DNA of 64,000 nucleotides from Cymodocea nodosa (GCA_036874045.1 CM072335.1:5786001-5850000); one strand, 5' to 3'. Shown: positions 1 through 12,111, counted from the stretch's first letter. Numbers and translations: made by a program. The notes: generated by a model not told the origin, from the letters alone.

Positions 1-648
1 CCCTATATTATTGGTTCTAACAAATTATAACAAGAAAAATTGTCAATTTCTTTTCTACACTTATACCTCTACTATCTTGTATAACTCTTTCTCTTCTAAG
101 CAACTTACAAAATCGCCTAAACACAATTTCACTCATGTAATATATTTTTCAACAGTTAGATGATTAGTGAGGTATTGATGAATCTAATAATGTCCTAGTA
201 TATCGTTCTCCTTCTCTACTATATACTTGTTTAGTCAAGTGATTTTTAGCATTTGATTAATGTTGTGCAACTACTCCTAACACTACTATGATTATGGTGT
301 AAACCTCTCTTCATCATCTTTACCTTTGTAATCGTCATTCTTCACTTTCATCATAGTTGCCCATGTATAGAATAATTACCTATAAAAGAACAAAGACATG
401 GAATATATCAACAATCAACCAAATACAATTAATAAAGCATCAAAAGTAGAGTGCACAATCAATCAATGAAGTCAATAACTCAAACAATCATAATCATAAT
501 TGAATAATAACAACAATGATTGCATACAATTAACAACGATCTCCAACTAGCAATTATCACATTACAATGAAATGTTCAAACAAACATGATCATAACAAAC
601 AATAGTCATAGTTCAATCTCTCACAATGTAATATAGTAATCACTCCTT
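1..648. other. AT-rich intergenic, nothing recognised
   Basis: AT-rich, low-complexity sequence with many CAA/CAT-rich stretches. I see no gene, RNA gene or clear repeat. Confidence 0.5.
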
Positions 649-1130
649 CTATAGTTCATTATTAGGTAACCCTAGAAAGAAAGCCCTTTTGATAGGGTTT
701 TCTAGCAATTCCATTGCTTGCATACACTCTCTTGTTGTAAGTTCAATAATTTCTATGACTTTGGTAATAATTTTATCAACTTCTCTTCTCAATTTTGATT
801 TCTTGTCTCTGTCATCCTGATCATCAATCTTCAACAAATTCCTACTCAATTCTTACATCAATGTAACCATTAATTTAGATGATTCAACATATGGTCGAAC
901 TCTTTTCCTTGACTTTTCAGTCACGTTGTCACCTATATAAGGGTTTGGCAAAGTATTTTCATTTTTTCCACTATGTAGTTGTTAGGGAACCTATGAAATA
1001 AATGTAGGAAAGGTGTCCATAGGTTCTTTAGGAGTCACGTGCTTTGAAAATCTTGGGGAACTTGATTATTTTCTTCAATTGTCATAATCCCATTAAATAT
1101 GGTATACAGATCATCGTATATGGGACAAGG
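649..1130 (-). pseudogene. Possible Myb/SANT-like (PIF/Harbinger-associated) protein relic
   Basis: Read on the minus strand, 1130 to about 1040 gives a stretch with a PIYDDLYTIF-like core. From about 930 to 649 there is a basic, coiled-coil-like tail (KSRKRVRP, then an ELTTREC...AFFLGLPNNEL end), interrupted by one stop near 856. This resembles the organisation of plant Myb/SANT-like proteins, in which a short P-x-YDDL motif is followed by a charged linker and a C-terminal block ending in a 'FF.LP..' motif. Such proteins often accompany PIF/Harbinger transposases. No start, no complete DNA-binding domain and no transposase are visible. The match is by pattern only and could be wrong; the alternative is chance open frame in AT-rich DNA. 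Confidence 0.3.
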
Positions 1131-2829
1131 CTTTTCCCAACATACTTTACATTCTAGATGTTACTGAAAAAAATAAAAGTTGAGAAATGAATTATTATAT
1201 GAAAAATCACAATGAAAATGAATAACACTAAATAAAATATTTCACCTATATAAATTCATCCTAAATTTCTTTGAAAATGTCAATATTGTCATGGATGTAG
1301 TCCCACCCTCATCCACTTTACTTGAAAATCTTTGTATAATTTTTATATAAAGTCCTTCAAGTTTTCATTTTACTTTCAACATATTTTTTCTCTACATTAG
1401 CCTCAATCTTATTATTGTACAAAATAATGATTTTATTCAATATATCTATTCTAATCTTCTCATCATGTTGTTTGACACTTTTTTCTCTAATTTTTATTGC
1501 TAAAATAATTAAAAAAATTTCATCCTACTTTATGCTCCAATTGACGTACTTCCTCTTTTTTGAAGTCATTTTCCTAAAAATACAACTTTATAGATAAAAA
1601 AAATTCAACCAAACATGCAAAGTTAAATCTATAAAACAACCAAACATGCAACAACCCAATACATCAAAACTTTTCAAATAAAAAGAAAACATTCGCTGAT
1701 ATGTTCATTATTCTATAAATGTCACGATAGAACCAAATGTTTAGTAAACAACAATTTCAAAGGCTAGTTCAAACATGTATACAAGTGTTAATTCTAAAAA
1801 CATGTAATAGATTCAAACATGACTATATATTTGGATGATCAAAATCAAACTCAAATCAGAGTTATTAATAACTACAAGAGTTAGAGTAAAAATAGAACAC
1901 ATAATATTTTCGTCCTTCCCTTGTTTTTTTTTTTATAAAAATCTTTTAATATCAACAATAGTCAATCACAACAATTTCAAAATTATCCATAGAGACTTCG
2001 GAGAAGTGAATATTGGAACTACAAGGAAGTACAAGGACTATTGCGTCAATCCTAGAAGTAATGAAACTCTTTAGGGGTCATCAAGAATGACAAATATGGT
2101 GCAAAGAAATGGTACCTTACATCCTCGCTTGGTAAAACTTTTGTTGCTTTTCAATGTGATGGAAGGAAAGAAATAATTTTATTGGGACAAATGAATTCTC
2201 TTGCAAATGTCTGCTCATTACATTCTTCAATAAAATGAAACATGAATCATAATTAGCGTGAGATTAACCTTGACGTTTGAGAGTAGAGTTCCAAAGAAAT
2301 ATTGGAATGATTGTTTTTTACTTTTGCTGTTTAAATAGTGAATTGACTACCAAGTGTTAGTCTAAACCAAAATGGTAACTACATCTTTAGAAAATTAACA
2401 TCCTAATTGTGGTTTCTCTAAGGTTTCTGGATGCCAGCGTTTTTCTTTTCTAAAGGAATATGTCAAAGATAAGTTTAGTCCTAGGTCTGCCACCTATATT
2501 TTCTTGAGATATATATAGCATAAATATAAATGCTAAAAGTGTCGTCGTCTGCAAGCTATATATATATATCGTAGGTGATTAATTTTCAATGAGGACAAAT
2601 ATCCTTGTCTTGATAAAAGTGTCTACTCTAAGTGATGAACTGATATACAAGAGAAACTCATATAGCATGATATAATCATACAAGAAGTCAACAAATCATT
2701 TGGACAGCCATTCCCCATAAGCATTAAAGGCAATCATGAGTCTTTGATGAAATGCTAGTAGCAACGATATCTAAAGCCTTCATATGAATCTCTTGTCTCC
2801 AGATAATTCTGTGGTATCTTATTCATAAT
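1131..2829. other. AT-rich intergenic, nothing recognised
   Basis: No coding region or RNA gene that I can support. It contains a T-tract near 1926 and a (TA)n microsatellite near 2560. Short open frames here have no recognisable motif. Confidence 0.5.
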
Positions 2830-3130
2830 TCTTAGAACTAATTCTTACTTGCAATAATTGAGACCATGTCATCAATAAAAACATATGTCAAGGTTTCTTT
2901 TTTCTTAAATTTCTATAGTTATATAATCCACGATTAAGACAAATGGTTCAGCACTTAGAGTTGATCCTTGTTGTAAATCTCCATTCACTGGAAACTTTTT
3001 CCGCTCTCCTTGTATAATTTTAATCCATGTTGCTAATTTTTCATATGTGTGTGTGTGTGTTCCATGATATCAATATAACTAAGTAGTATTTCCTTTCTCT
3101 CGAGTCCATAGCAGAGTAAGTGACTGAGTA
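2830..3130 (-). pseudogene. LINE (non-LTR retrotransposon) reverse transcriptase relic
   Basis: On the minus strand the translation runs through an ERKEILLSYID segment, then FPVNGDLQQGSTLSAEPF, then, after a frameshift, TYVFIDDMVSII. This order (a YI(D) helix, the GxxQGSxLSPxLF motif, then a [FY].DD motif) is the palm region of plant LINE reverse transcriptases. At least two frames are needed and a (GT)n microsatellite interrupts the upstream part. Endonuclease, thumb and poly(A) tail are not visible, so this is a short internal fragment. Orientation is the same as the RLP genes but unrelated to them. Confidence 0.55.
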
Positions 3131-4374
3131 CCTTTGATCAAGTACTTACCCTATTACAAGTTTTTTTTCAAAATCAGTGAACACCCTTGTCATTTCTGAC
3201 GATAATGATCAGTGAAATGTGAGGCACGTGAAACAAACCAAGTAAAATACTTGAAGCACTCAGAAAGAGTTTTACTTGGTAATTAACCAAGTAAATCTTA
3301 CATATTCCAAAATGTAACCTTGCAAGTTCTACAGAAAGAGTTGGACGTGGAAAGACAGCACGTAATTTCATCACTCAAGAAGAAAACTATGAAAAAGTTG
3401 TATAAGCATCTGAACAGTCATTCAGTTGAGATCAATTCAACACAACCTCTCAGAGAAGTAAGGGGGGGGGGGGATCATTTATCATCCTTTTTTCCTCAAC
3501 ATATGTATCAAATTAATTAAACTCCCTTAGCAAATGATGAAAGTCGTTATTAATTTTCGTTAACGAATAAGAAAGATGAAAATCAACTAGTGTAAATGAC
3601 AATTACAATGTCATAAGAAGTCAAATTCTTACCATGAATCTTTACTCAACATAAACGATGCGTATGCCCTTATTTTGTAGGAAGAAAAACAAAAAAAAAT
3701 TATTTCAATAAGTTCCAATGATATTATTACTTCCAAAATGTAGAAAAATTGCAATCATAGAGTTAGACATTATATATATGAAGACATATAAAATAATGTA
3801 GAAAAATTGCAAAGATTAATTATAATGTTTGATTCTATTATAATGTTTTGAAAAAGAAGGAACTTATCATGAAATTAATTATAGAGGTTGATTGATTGAT
3901 TAATTAATTGATTACCTAATTGATTGGTTAGTTGATTTGTGGAGAGAGAAAAATACCAACATGAATAATTTTTTTAACCATATAATAACTTACCTGACTT
4001 TTGATACAAGGGAAAATTAAATATTGGTAGAATGGACTTTTCATCCACTAATAACTTTTTCTGCAAAACATGCAACTGCGCCTTTAAATACGAGACACAC
4101 ACATAGCTTCCCAATTATATATATATATTTTTCTTTTCTTCATAAACATTTAATTTAAAGATCTTCTTTTCATCTAAGAGGATGTGGATGGATTGTTTAG
4201 AACTTGAATGAACTTGGAAGAGACTTGTGAGAGCATGATGGGTTGGTATACCAATTCATGAAGCATGAGTGAATAATAGTTCTAATGTATCAAGTGTGGA
4301 TGGTTTCGGTTAATTCACAAAGTTCTTTTCCCTTACCTTGTGCTAGTTATGTATCTTTTCCAAGAAGACAAACG
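3131..4374. other. AT-rich intergenic with simple repeats
   Basis: No gene seen. Contains a G homopolymer at about 3462-3473, a degenerate (GATT)n-type stretch near 3888-3945, and a (TA)n run near 4116. Confidence 0.5.
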
Positions 4375-4682
4375 CACACCCTTACTAGAAAATTCTTACT
4401 AGACTGCTAGGTTAACAACCACAACCCTCGTTGATATTCAATCAGCTTCCCTGGGTATAATAGATTATCATAGTAATGTGGCAAAATAGATTTCTTTTGA
4501 AAAAAAAAAAAAAAACACACGCAAACAAGTCTTCCAAAGAAGAACATGTTGAGTACAATAGATTTAAAAAGTTCAATAAAAATATCTACTTACTAATAAC
4601 ATATATATATCTTGACATGAAGAGTAGTACAAACATACGAGCATACCTAAGATGAATAACCATAGAGATCATCTTGCTAATA
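4375..4682. repeat. Duplicated RLP 3' flank, copy 1
   Basis: The sequence (actagaaaattcttactag, the following 'acaaccacaaccctcgttg' block, and more up to the stop codon) is closely matched by 38646-38936, downstream of the intact RLP. It shows that the pseudogene and the intact gene came from a segmental or tandem duplication that included the 3' flank. Confidence 0.75.
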
Positions 4683-5394
4683 TCATTTCACCATCGTTTT
4701 GATTGGTTGAATAATTCTCGTATATAGCATTAGGCTAGTATCATTCAAAAATTGGAGATAAAGATACCTCCATGCTTTCTTAAAGAAAAGGATGTCATAG
4801 AATGTCCAAAATCCAACAATAAAACCAAAAACACCAGTCATACAAAACCATAGCTCTATTTCGTCATCATCATCCATGTTCACATGCTATGGATTTTGAT
4901 TTTGCCCTTCTTCACAATTTTTAGATAATGGAGGCCCACATAAATTAGGGTTATCCATGTAAGACAGATTCTCAAGCGTTGACAATTGATTGCCTGTAGG
5001 AATCCTCCTTGAGAGGTTGTTAAATGATAGGTTGAAGTGAGATAATGATGTCATCTTCATCATCTCATGAGGAATTTGTCTAGAGAGTTCATTTCTAGAT
5101 AGATCTAGTATTTCCAACGACAATAATTTGCTAAGTGCCTTTGGGATGGTACTTTTCAACTAATTTCCAGATAAATTCATACTCAACAAGCTGAGTAGAT
5201 CTCCAATCCCTTGGGGAATAACTCTAGATAAGTTACTTTCAGAGAGGTCGATCTTTGTAATAGCGAAAGCATATTGCCAGCATATGGGTACACTCTTCCT
5301 TTCATGTTTAGTGTTACAACTCCTCTAAAGATGTAAATTATTAGTCCATAGTAGTGTCTACCATGACATGAATGTTAGAGATAGATTCTTTTGA
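4683..5394 (-). pseudogene. RLP pseudogene, 3' part (last LRRs, membrane segment, tail)
   Basis: Minus-strand translation gives the last leucine-rich repeats (LSLEILDLSRNELS, MTSLSHFNLSFNNLS), the C-terminal cysteine pair (NLCGPPLSKNC), an acidic juxtamembrane stretch, a membrane helix with GVFGFIVGFW, and a short cytosolic tail ending in MVK. It aligns with the C-terminus of the intact RLP at 38937. Breaks: a stop at 4887 just before the acidic stretch, a stop at 5160 at the start of the final LRRs, and a degraded island-domain region near 5230-5390. The homology ends at 5394 (paralogue position about 39658), where element A begins. The N-terminal part of the same pseudogene lies 30 kb to the right at 35592-36838. 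Confidence 0.85.
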
Positions 5395-5399
5395 CTTGT
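5395..5399. repeat. Target-site duplication of element A, left copy
   Basis: cttgt immediately left of the first LTR, repeated at 35404-35408 immediately right of the last LTR. The intact paralogue has the same bases (gacttgt) at the corresponding place, so this is the pre-insertion sequence. Confidence 0.85.
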
Positions 5400-7639
5400 T
5401 ATTTAGAATGAAAGAGTGCATATTATTAACAGTTAAATGATAGTTAATTACATAATATTTAGCTTATCATATGAGAATTAAGCCATTATGTTATAATTAC
5501 ACTGTTATATGCTTTAATTAGAATTACTACTTAATTTTGGGGAATTAATGTTAATTTAGTATATTTCTGAACAGTCGGTAAGTTGTAGACTGTGAAATTC
5601 TTAAGAATCTGAATTTCCTGATATTTCGGACAGTTATGTTTAACATACCAACCATATTTCAGACAGTTATGTTTAACAGACCGAACATGTCGGATAGTTA
5701 TGTTTAAATTGCCGAACAATTATGTTTTGAAAGAATATTTTATTATTTCCTGAAGTACACCTATCGAAACCATAATGCATGACTTAAGTGAACTTTCGGT
5801 GAGTTATCTATAACTATCCGAAATTGCAGTTGGGCATCAAATAGTTATATGTATAACTCTCCGAAATCTCTTTTTATTTATAAAATAGCTGAGGACACGT
5901 GTCATGTTCTAGTAAAGTGACTTAAGTGGATTTTCGGTGAGTTATCTGTAACTATCCGAAATGAATCTGAGCATCGGATAGTTAGCTCTGTAACTCTCCG
6001 AAATGTTATTTTATAATTAAACTACTGCTGACACGTGTCGAGATCTGGTGGATTTACTTAAGTTATATATCGGTGAGTTATCTGTAACTATCCGAAATGC
6101 ATCTGAGCATCGGATAGTTAAGTTTATAACTGTCCGAAATGCATCTAGGCATCAGATAGTTAAGTTTATAAGTATCTGAAATGCATCTGAGCATCGGATA
6201 GTTAAATTTATGCACATGTTTTATAGTTAAATCAACGAAGAAAGTCCGTTGAGTTATCTATAACTCCACGGACTATTTATTTTCTAATATGCCACTGTAG
6301 CGGTTGCAGAAACAGGACAGTTGGAAGAAAAACCACGACTGCACGTATCGCGCAGGGAGAAGAAAACATCACCGTTGATATGAATGAAGGAAATCCAACT
6401 GACCATTCAAGCAGAAGCAGTTACTACTGAAGAAATATAAAAGAAAAGAAGAAAAACAAGTAAAGAGTGTGATCGATGGACGACCAATGAATATAGAGGA
6501 GGAGCACCGAGCTTTCAGCAGACAGTATCGGCGATTCTCCAAAGTACCACACCAACCATCGTTACCACCACCACAATCACCAACCATCGGAGGTTTGTGA
6601 GGATACTTTCATGATGTCAAGTCGATTCCGAGCCAAACACAGTGCTTGATAACCATTGTGAGGAGTGATTGCGTCGCGGGAAGGGAAGCCATTTTCACCA
6701 AGCGTTGACTCATATTTCAGGAGATCGTAAAACTTTTAGCCTTGGCTTCGGGTTAACGCCTATATGCTGAAGAGGAGATCATCTTGCAATTCTGGACTCG
6801 CGATTCTATAGGGAGAGGAGACAGAATTGTAAGTGGTTTAATTTTCAGTGGTGTAATTGCGTTGTAAGTAGTGTCGGAAGTATTTACTATCAAGTGAGAT
6901 TACTTTACATTTCACCTTTCACCCATTTCCATGTTCATATTAAAACAAAAATACAAAAGCAATTTATCTATGCTTGTATGTTGTATTTGAGTATTGTATT
7001 GTTTGTGTTGTATCGTGATTAATGTTATCTTTGTCAGTGTTGTGGTTGTTTTATGTTGTTTTAGTTTTACAATTTACTGAAATTGGTTCGTTCAAAAGAC
7101 TTAAAGATTTTAATGGTTACTGTTTGAATTATCTGAATGTTAGTATTGCTTAATGATAAATCCACTGTTAACTAACATTAAAGAGCTTAATTGATGTTAT
7201 TTACAATCTGTGGAATCGCCCAATGGTTGGCCGAATTCCTCTGTAAATAGTAGTATTAAAAAGAAAAGACAGGCTCGTGAAGTTAACTTAAGTCCACGAG
7301 GTTAGTTTGTTGAGTTAGCCATAACTCAACGAACTTTGTTCGTTGAGTTAGCTGTAATTCAACGGAGGGCTTATTGAAGATATAAATTTGATTGTTAACA
7401 AACGAACAGTTCTCAAATTCTTTAGCAATTCCCTATGGGATCGACCTGTACTTGCACATTGATATAATAGACACTGTGCACTTGCAGTTAAAGTACAAAT
7501 TGGAATTAATATCTAAATTGTATTAAAGGTTGTTTGTTTACTTCTAAAAGAAAGAATAGGCATAAAGATAAATTAACTAAGTAAAAATAGAAGTAACAAA
7601 TCCAAGTTTTTTTGGTGTAGTGCTGGGAAAACACAAACA
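5400..7639 (+). repeat. Element A 5' LTR (long type)
   Basis: 2240 bp, ending in aaaca. The expected terminal TG is mutated to TA (tatttagaatg instead of tgtttagaatg), which the TSD at 5395-5399 makes clear. It contains three copies of a ~137-bp repeat in U3, a degraded TATA-like site near 6491, and stem-forming GTTGAGTTA motifs near both the TATA and the 3' end. Partner of the LTR at 33179-35403, with which it shares the long form. Confidence 0.85.
5797..6215 (+). repeat. ~137-bp tandem repeats inside the long LTR
   Basis: Units begin at cggtgagttatc at 5797, 5935 and 6071 (periods 138 and 136). Each unit has an inverted repeat TAACTATCCGA...TCGGATAGTTA and the first two carry acacgtgtc, an ACGT-core (G-box-like) site. 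Additional shorter TCGGATAGTTA hairpins follow to about 6215. The short LTRs (10526, 21749, 26562) retain about one unit, so repeat number accounts for most of the 1.8 versus 2.2 kb length difference. Confidence 0.8.
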
Positions 7640-7646
7640 AGTTTTA

Positions 7647-7664
7647 TGGCACCATTGTCGGGGA
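7647..7664 (+). other. Primer binding site, tRNA-Asp type (element A)
   Basis: tggcaccattgtcgggga, seven bases after the LTR end. It differs by few bases from the tRNA-Asp complement used by Athila elements (TGGCGCCGTTGCCGGGGA). The distance and position are right for a minus-strand primer site. Confidence 0.85.
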
Positions 7665-7735
7665 ATTGAATTGAAATTGAATAGAATAGATATAAGCAAC
7701 TGTTAGAGCTGTTTCGTTTTAATAGCTAGAGTTGT

Positions 7736-10525
7736 GTGTTTTCTTCTGTAATTGAGAATATGGTATATGCTTATGCTCAAAGATTTTTGAAACCTATAAT
7801 TAGCATATGTGAATTCTGCAATTCTGAAGAACACGACATTTCTGACTGTTTAAAACTGAGACATTTACAGATGGTTAGATCCTATGAACAACAAATGAAT
7901 TATCCTCAGTATAATAGATCCGAGTATGAGAATCCTATAGTTTACCCAACTGATGGTTAGTATAGAACGTGTAATAAGTTGAGAGACACTGAAGTTTGGG
8001 ATAGGTATGACAGACTAGAGTGTAGTATAGAGCAAAATCTGGACAAACTAGAATACTTTATGTGTTAGCAACAAGAAGTCAACCAATTAAATTATAAGGA
8101 AGCATATTCAGAACCTAAAAAGGATATAATTTACGAAACTGAAAAAACTATAATGAAAATTGATCAAAAATTGAATGCAATGAAATTCGATGATCTGGAA
8201 AGAAAATTAAAAGCATTAGACGAATATACAATGAAAATACAAGTTATGCAACAGGACAATGAAAATTATAATGTTATAAACCTGCATAATTTGCAAAATA
8301 CACAGCCAACAGAAAATATTAATGCAAGAGAATTTAAAGAATGCACTTTAAAACTAAAAACAATTGAAGATCATAATCACGAAAATGATATACAAAAACA
8401 TCATGAGAGTAATGAAAATCTGGAAGATGTATGTGTAACATTAAGATCTGGAATTGATATACCACCAAGAACTTAAAATCAAAATGATATGAAGGTGGAT
8501 AAGAGTAAAAATCAAAATGATAATGAAAATGTAATAGCTTAAAATCTAGAAATCACTAAAAAACAATCTGAATTTGCTAATAAAGCTAAAAATGATCAAA
8601 CAAATAAACTGAAAGAAAAAGAATCTTTGAAATCAAAATCTTTAGCACCCTATCCTAAAAGATTACAACAAACAATACCTGAAAAACAAAAAAAATCAGA
8701 GAAATTTTTGAAAAAGTACAAGTTAACATTCCTTTGTTAGATCTATTGCAGAAAATGTCATCTTGTGCTAAATTTTTGAAGGATTGGTGTATTAAGAAAA
8801 GAGAGCGAAAAGTTCTTAGAAAGGTCTTTTTAGCTTAGCAAAGTAGTTACCTATTTCTGCCAAAAATTCCTAAAAAGTTATCTGATATTGGAATCCCTAT
8901 TATATCATGCACAATAGGAAATACCATTCTAGAAAGAACCTTAATAGACCTAGGTGTAGGTATAAATGTTATGCCAGGTGATATATTTGCATCCTTAAGA
9001 TTAGAAGACTTAACTCCTACTAGTACGGTTATTCAATTAGTTGATAGAAGTATAATATACCCTAGAGTAAAAATAGAGGATGTCTTAATTAAAATCAAAA
9101 ACTTTATATATCCTATTGATATTGTAATTTTGGATTCCCAACAAATTAAGCATAAAAGTAGTGATACATCTTTAATTTTGGGAAGGCAATTTTTAGCAAC
9201 ATCAGGGGCTGTTATAAATTATAAAACTAGAGTAATGAAGTTAGCATATGGTAATGAGGATATGCAATTAAATATTTTCAAACTAGAAAGGTTTGAGGAC
9301 ATAGAAATGTCCTTACATATCATAAACTTTTTAGAGGATGAAGGAGATATGTTAGATGATGTGATTCAAGAAGAATTAAATAGGCAAATCAATTCTAAAA
9401 CTTTAGAGGAAAGTGAAAGCATAAATATAGAAGGAGATCAGGAAGAAATTAATTTAGAAAATGATGATGTTCAATTAGGAGATCTAACTTCTGATGGGCA
9501 ACATTTAGAATTAAAACCTTTACCTCCTGAATTAACCTATATATGTCTGGAAGATAAACAAACCTGTCCAATCATTATTGCTTCAGATTTAAAAGAGGAT
9601 CAAATAGCTAAATTAAAAGATGTAGTAAAAAGTTATAAAGAAGCAATAGGATGGACTATGATTGATATAAAAAGGTTAAGTTCAACTTTATGCTATCACC
9701 ACATATATTTAGAAGAGAATGTTAAACCTGTTAGAATTCCTGAGAGGAGATTAAATCCAAACCTTAAAGAAGTAGTCAGGAAGGAAATAGTTAAATGGTT
9801 AGATAATGACATAATTTATCCAATTTCTGATAGCTCGTGGGTTAGTCCAATCCATGTAGTTCCCAAGAAATCAGGATTAACAGTTATTAGGAATGAAAGT
9901 CAAGACTTGATACCTACTAGAATTCAATCAGGCTGGAGAGTATGTATAGACTATAGAAAGTTGAATGCTGTGACTAGGAAAGATCATTTTCCCTTATCTT
10001 TTATAGATCAAATGCTGGAAAGATTAGCAGGGCAAGAATATTTTTGTTTCCTAGACGGGTATTCAGGGTATAATCAAATTCTAGTAGCATTAGAGGATCA
10101 AGAGAAAACAACTTTCACCTATCTTAATGGAACTTATGCTTTTAAGAGAATGCCATTCGGATTATGCATTGCGCCAACTATCTTTCAAAGGTGTATGTAG
10201 GGCATATTTATTGGAATGACTAAAGATTTTTTAGAAATATTTATGGATGATTTTACTGTATATGGCAATTCATATGAAGTTTGTTTAAAAAATTTAGACT
10301 TAATATTAAAACGTTGTGTGAAAAAAAATTTGGTTTTAAATTGGGAAAAATGTTACTTCATGGTAAAACAAGGAATAGTCTTAGGGCATGTTGTTTCTAA
10401 GAAAGGGTTGGAAGTAGATAAAGCTAAAATAGAAGTAATTTCTAATCTACCAGAACCCAAATTAGTAAAAGATATTAGATCATTTCTAGGACATGTTGGT
10501 TTTTAAAGAAAATTTATTAAAGACT
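7736..10525 (+). pseudogene. Element A pol, first part: zinc knuckle, protease, reverse transcriptase
   Basis: A CCHC knuckle (C-x2-C-x4-H-x4-C, 7808-7849) is followed by a coiled-coil-like linker, the VTLRSG motif, an Athila-type aspartic protease domain and an RT palm with FMDD at 10240-10251, ending at SFLGHVGF and a partial RKFIKDL. The protease active site reads DLGV instead of DLGA in copy B. At least seven in-frame stops (for example at 7957, 8475, 8835, 10198 and 10504) and a frameshift near 8690 make it non-functional; most stops replace CAA or CAG codons when compared with B. The coding sequence starts with the zinc knuckle right after the PBS; the Gag capsid-like part is not here but at 28831-30102. 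Element B interrupts it after 10525 and RNase H resumes at 23518. Confidence 0.85.
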
Positions 10526-10845
10526 TGTTTAGAATGAAAAAGTGCATATTATTAACGGTTAAATGATGGTTAATTACATAATATTTAGCTTATCATATGA
10601 GAATTAAGCCATTATATTATAATTGCACTGTTATATGCCTTAGTTGAAGAATCTGCTTAATTTTGGGGAATTAATGTTAATTTAGTACATTTATGAATTG
10701 TCGGTAAATTGCAAGCTGTGAAATTCTTAAGTATCCGAAAATGCATCTGAGCATCGGATAGTTATACCTGTAACTCTCCGAAATGTTATTTTATGTTTAA
10801 ACTGCTACTGACACGTGTCGAGATATGGTATATTTACTTAAGTTA

Positions 10846-10940
10846 TAACTCGTTAAGTTAGCATAACTGTACGCGTTGAGTTGCTATATTGAACACTAAG
10901 GCAACGCGTTAGGTTAGCGTTATAAACTTAAGTTGTTATT
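10846..10940 (+). repeat. LTR block shared with the copia LTRs
   Basis: Begins aactcgttaagttagcataa and runs through gcgttataaacttaagttg to tttgcacgtg. The same block is in C2 LTRs at about 51841-51944 and 63361-63464 and, more diverged, in C1 at about 45836-45940. By eye about four to five differences in roughly 100 bases separate this Ty3 copy from the Ty1 copy at 51841. Confidence 0.85.
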
Positions 10941-11240
10941 TTTGCACGTGTTTTATAGTTAAATCAACGAAGAAAGTTCGTTGAGTTATCTGTAACTCCA
11001 CGGACTATATATTTTCTAATATGCCATTATAGCAGTTGTAGGAACAGATAGTTGGAAGGAAAAACCACATTCGCACGTATCACGCAAGAATTCAATCGCG
11101 TAGGGAGAAAGAAATCATCACCGTTGATCTAAAGGAAGGAAATCCAACCGACCATTCAAGCAGAAGTAGTTACTATTGAAGAAATATAAAAGAAAAGAAG
11201 AAAAAAAGAAGAAGGGTGTGTGATCGATGGACGGCCAGTG

Positions 11241-11250
11241 TATATAAAGG
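11241..11250 (+). promoter_or_regulatory. LTR TATA box (element B 5' LTR)
   Basis: tatataaagg, the best TATA match in this LTR family. Related LTRs have tatatagag (22405) and atatagag (6491) at the same place. It probably drives the full-length transcript; the start site should lie about 30 bases downstream. Confidence 0.6.
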
Positions 11251-12018
11251 AGGAGCACCGAGCTTTCTACAGACAGTATCGGCGATTCTTCGAAGTATCA
11301 CACCAACCATCGTTATCACCACCATAATCACCAATCATCGGAGGTCTGTGAGGATACATGCCTAATGTCGGGTCGATTCCGAGCCAAACACAGTGCCTGA
11401 CAACCACTGTGAGGAGTGATCGCGTCGCAGGAAGGGAAGACATTTTCACCAAGCGCCGACTCATATTTCAGGAGATCGTAAAGCTTTTAGCCTTAGCTTC
11501 GGGTTGATGCCTGTATGCTGAAGAGGAGATCATCTTGCAATTCTGGACTCACGATTCTATAGGGAGAGGAGACAGAATTGTAAGTGGTTCAATTTTCAAT
11601 GGTGTAATCGCGTTGCAAGTAGTGTCTGAAGTATTTACTGTCAAGTGAAATTACTTTACATTTCACCTTTCACCCATCACATAAAAACAAAAATACCAAA
11701 ACCAATTTATCTTTGTTTGTATGTTGTATTTGAGTGTTGTATTGTTGGTGTTGTATCGTGATTAATGTTATGTGTATCAGTTTTATGATTGTTTTATGTT
11801 AGTTTTAATTTTACAGTTTACTGAAATTGGTTCGTACAAAACAACTTAAAGATTTTAATGGTTACTGTTTGAATCATCTGAATGTTAGTATTGCATAATG
11901 ATAAATCCAATGTTAACTAACATTAAAAAGCTTAATTGATGTTATTTACAATCTATGGAATCGCCCAATGGTTGGCCAAATTCCTCTGTAATTAGCAGTA
12001 TTATAAAGAAGAGATAGG

Positions 12019-12111
12019 CTCGTGGAGTTAACTTAAGTCCACGAGAATAGTCCATTGAGTTATCCATAATTGAACGAACTTAGTCCGTTGAGTTAACTAT
12101 AACTCAACGGA
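12019..12111 (+). promoter_or_regulatory. Two strong stem-loops at the LTR 3' end
   Basis: 12019-12045: CTCGTGGA and TCCACGAG are a perfect 8-bp inverted repeat around an 11-base loop. 12084-12111: TCCGTTGAGTTA and TAACTCAACGGA are a perfect 12-bp inverted repeat around a 4-base loop. Both would lie in the U5/leader part of the transcript. The same GTTGAGTTA pairs recur in internal promoter-like regions of these elements. Confidence 0.7.

Noticed and set aside
3320-3520. Overlapping short frames near the poly-G run
   Set aside because: No motif; the frame runs through a G homopolymer and ends in low-complexity sequence.
11267-11464. Antisense open frame in the LTR (65-115 codons; also at 22280-22627, 27481-27768 and 34148-34492)
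   Set aside because: It recurs only because the LTRs are copies of one sequence. It lies opposite the transcript leader, is interrupted in several copies and has no recognisable domain.
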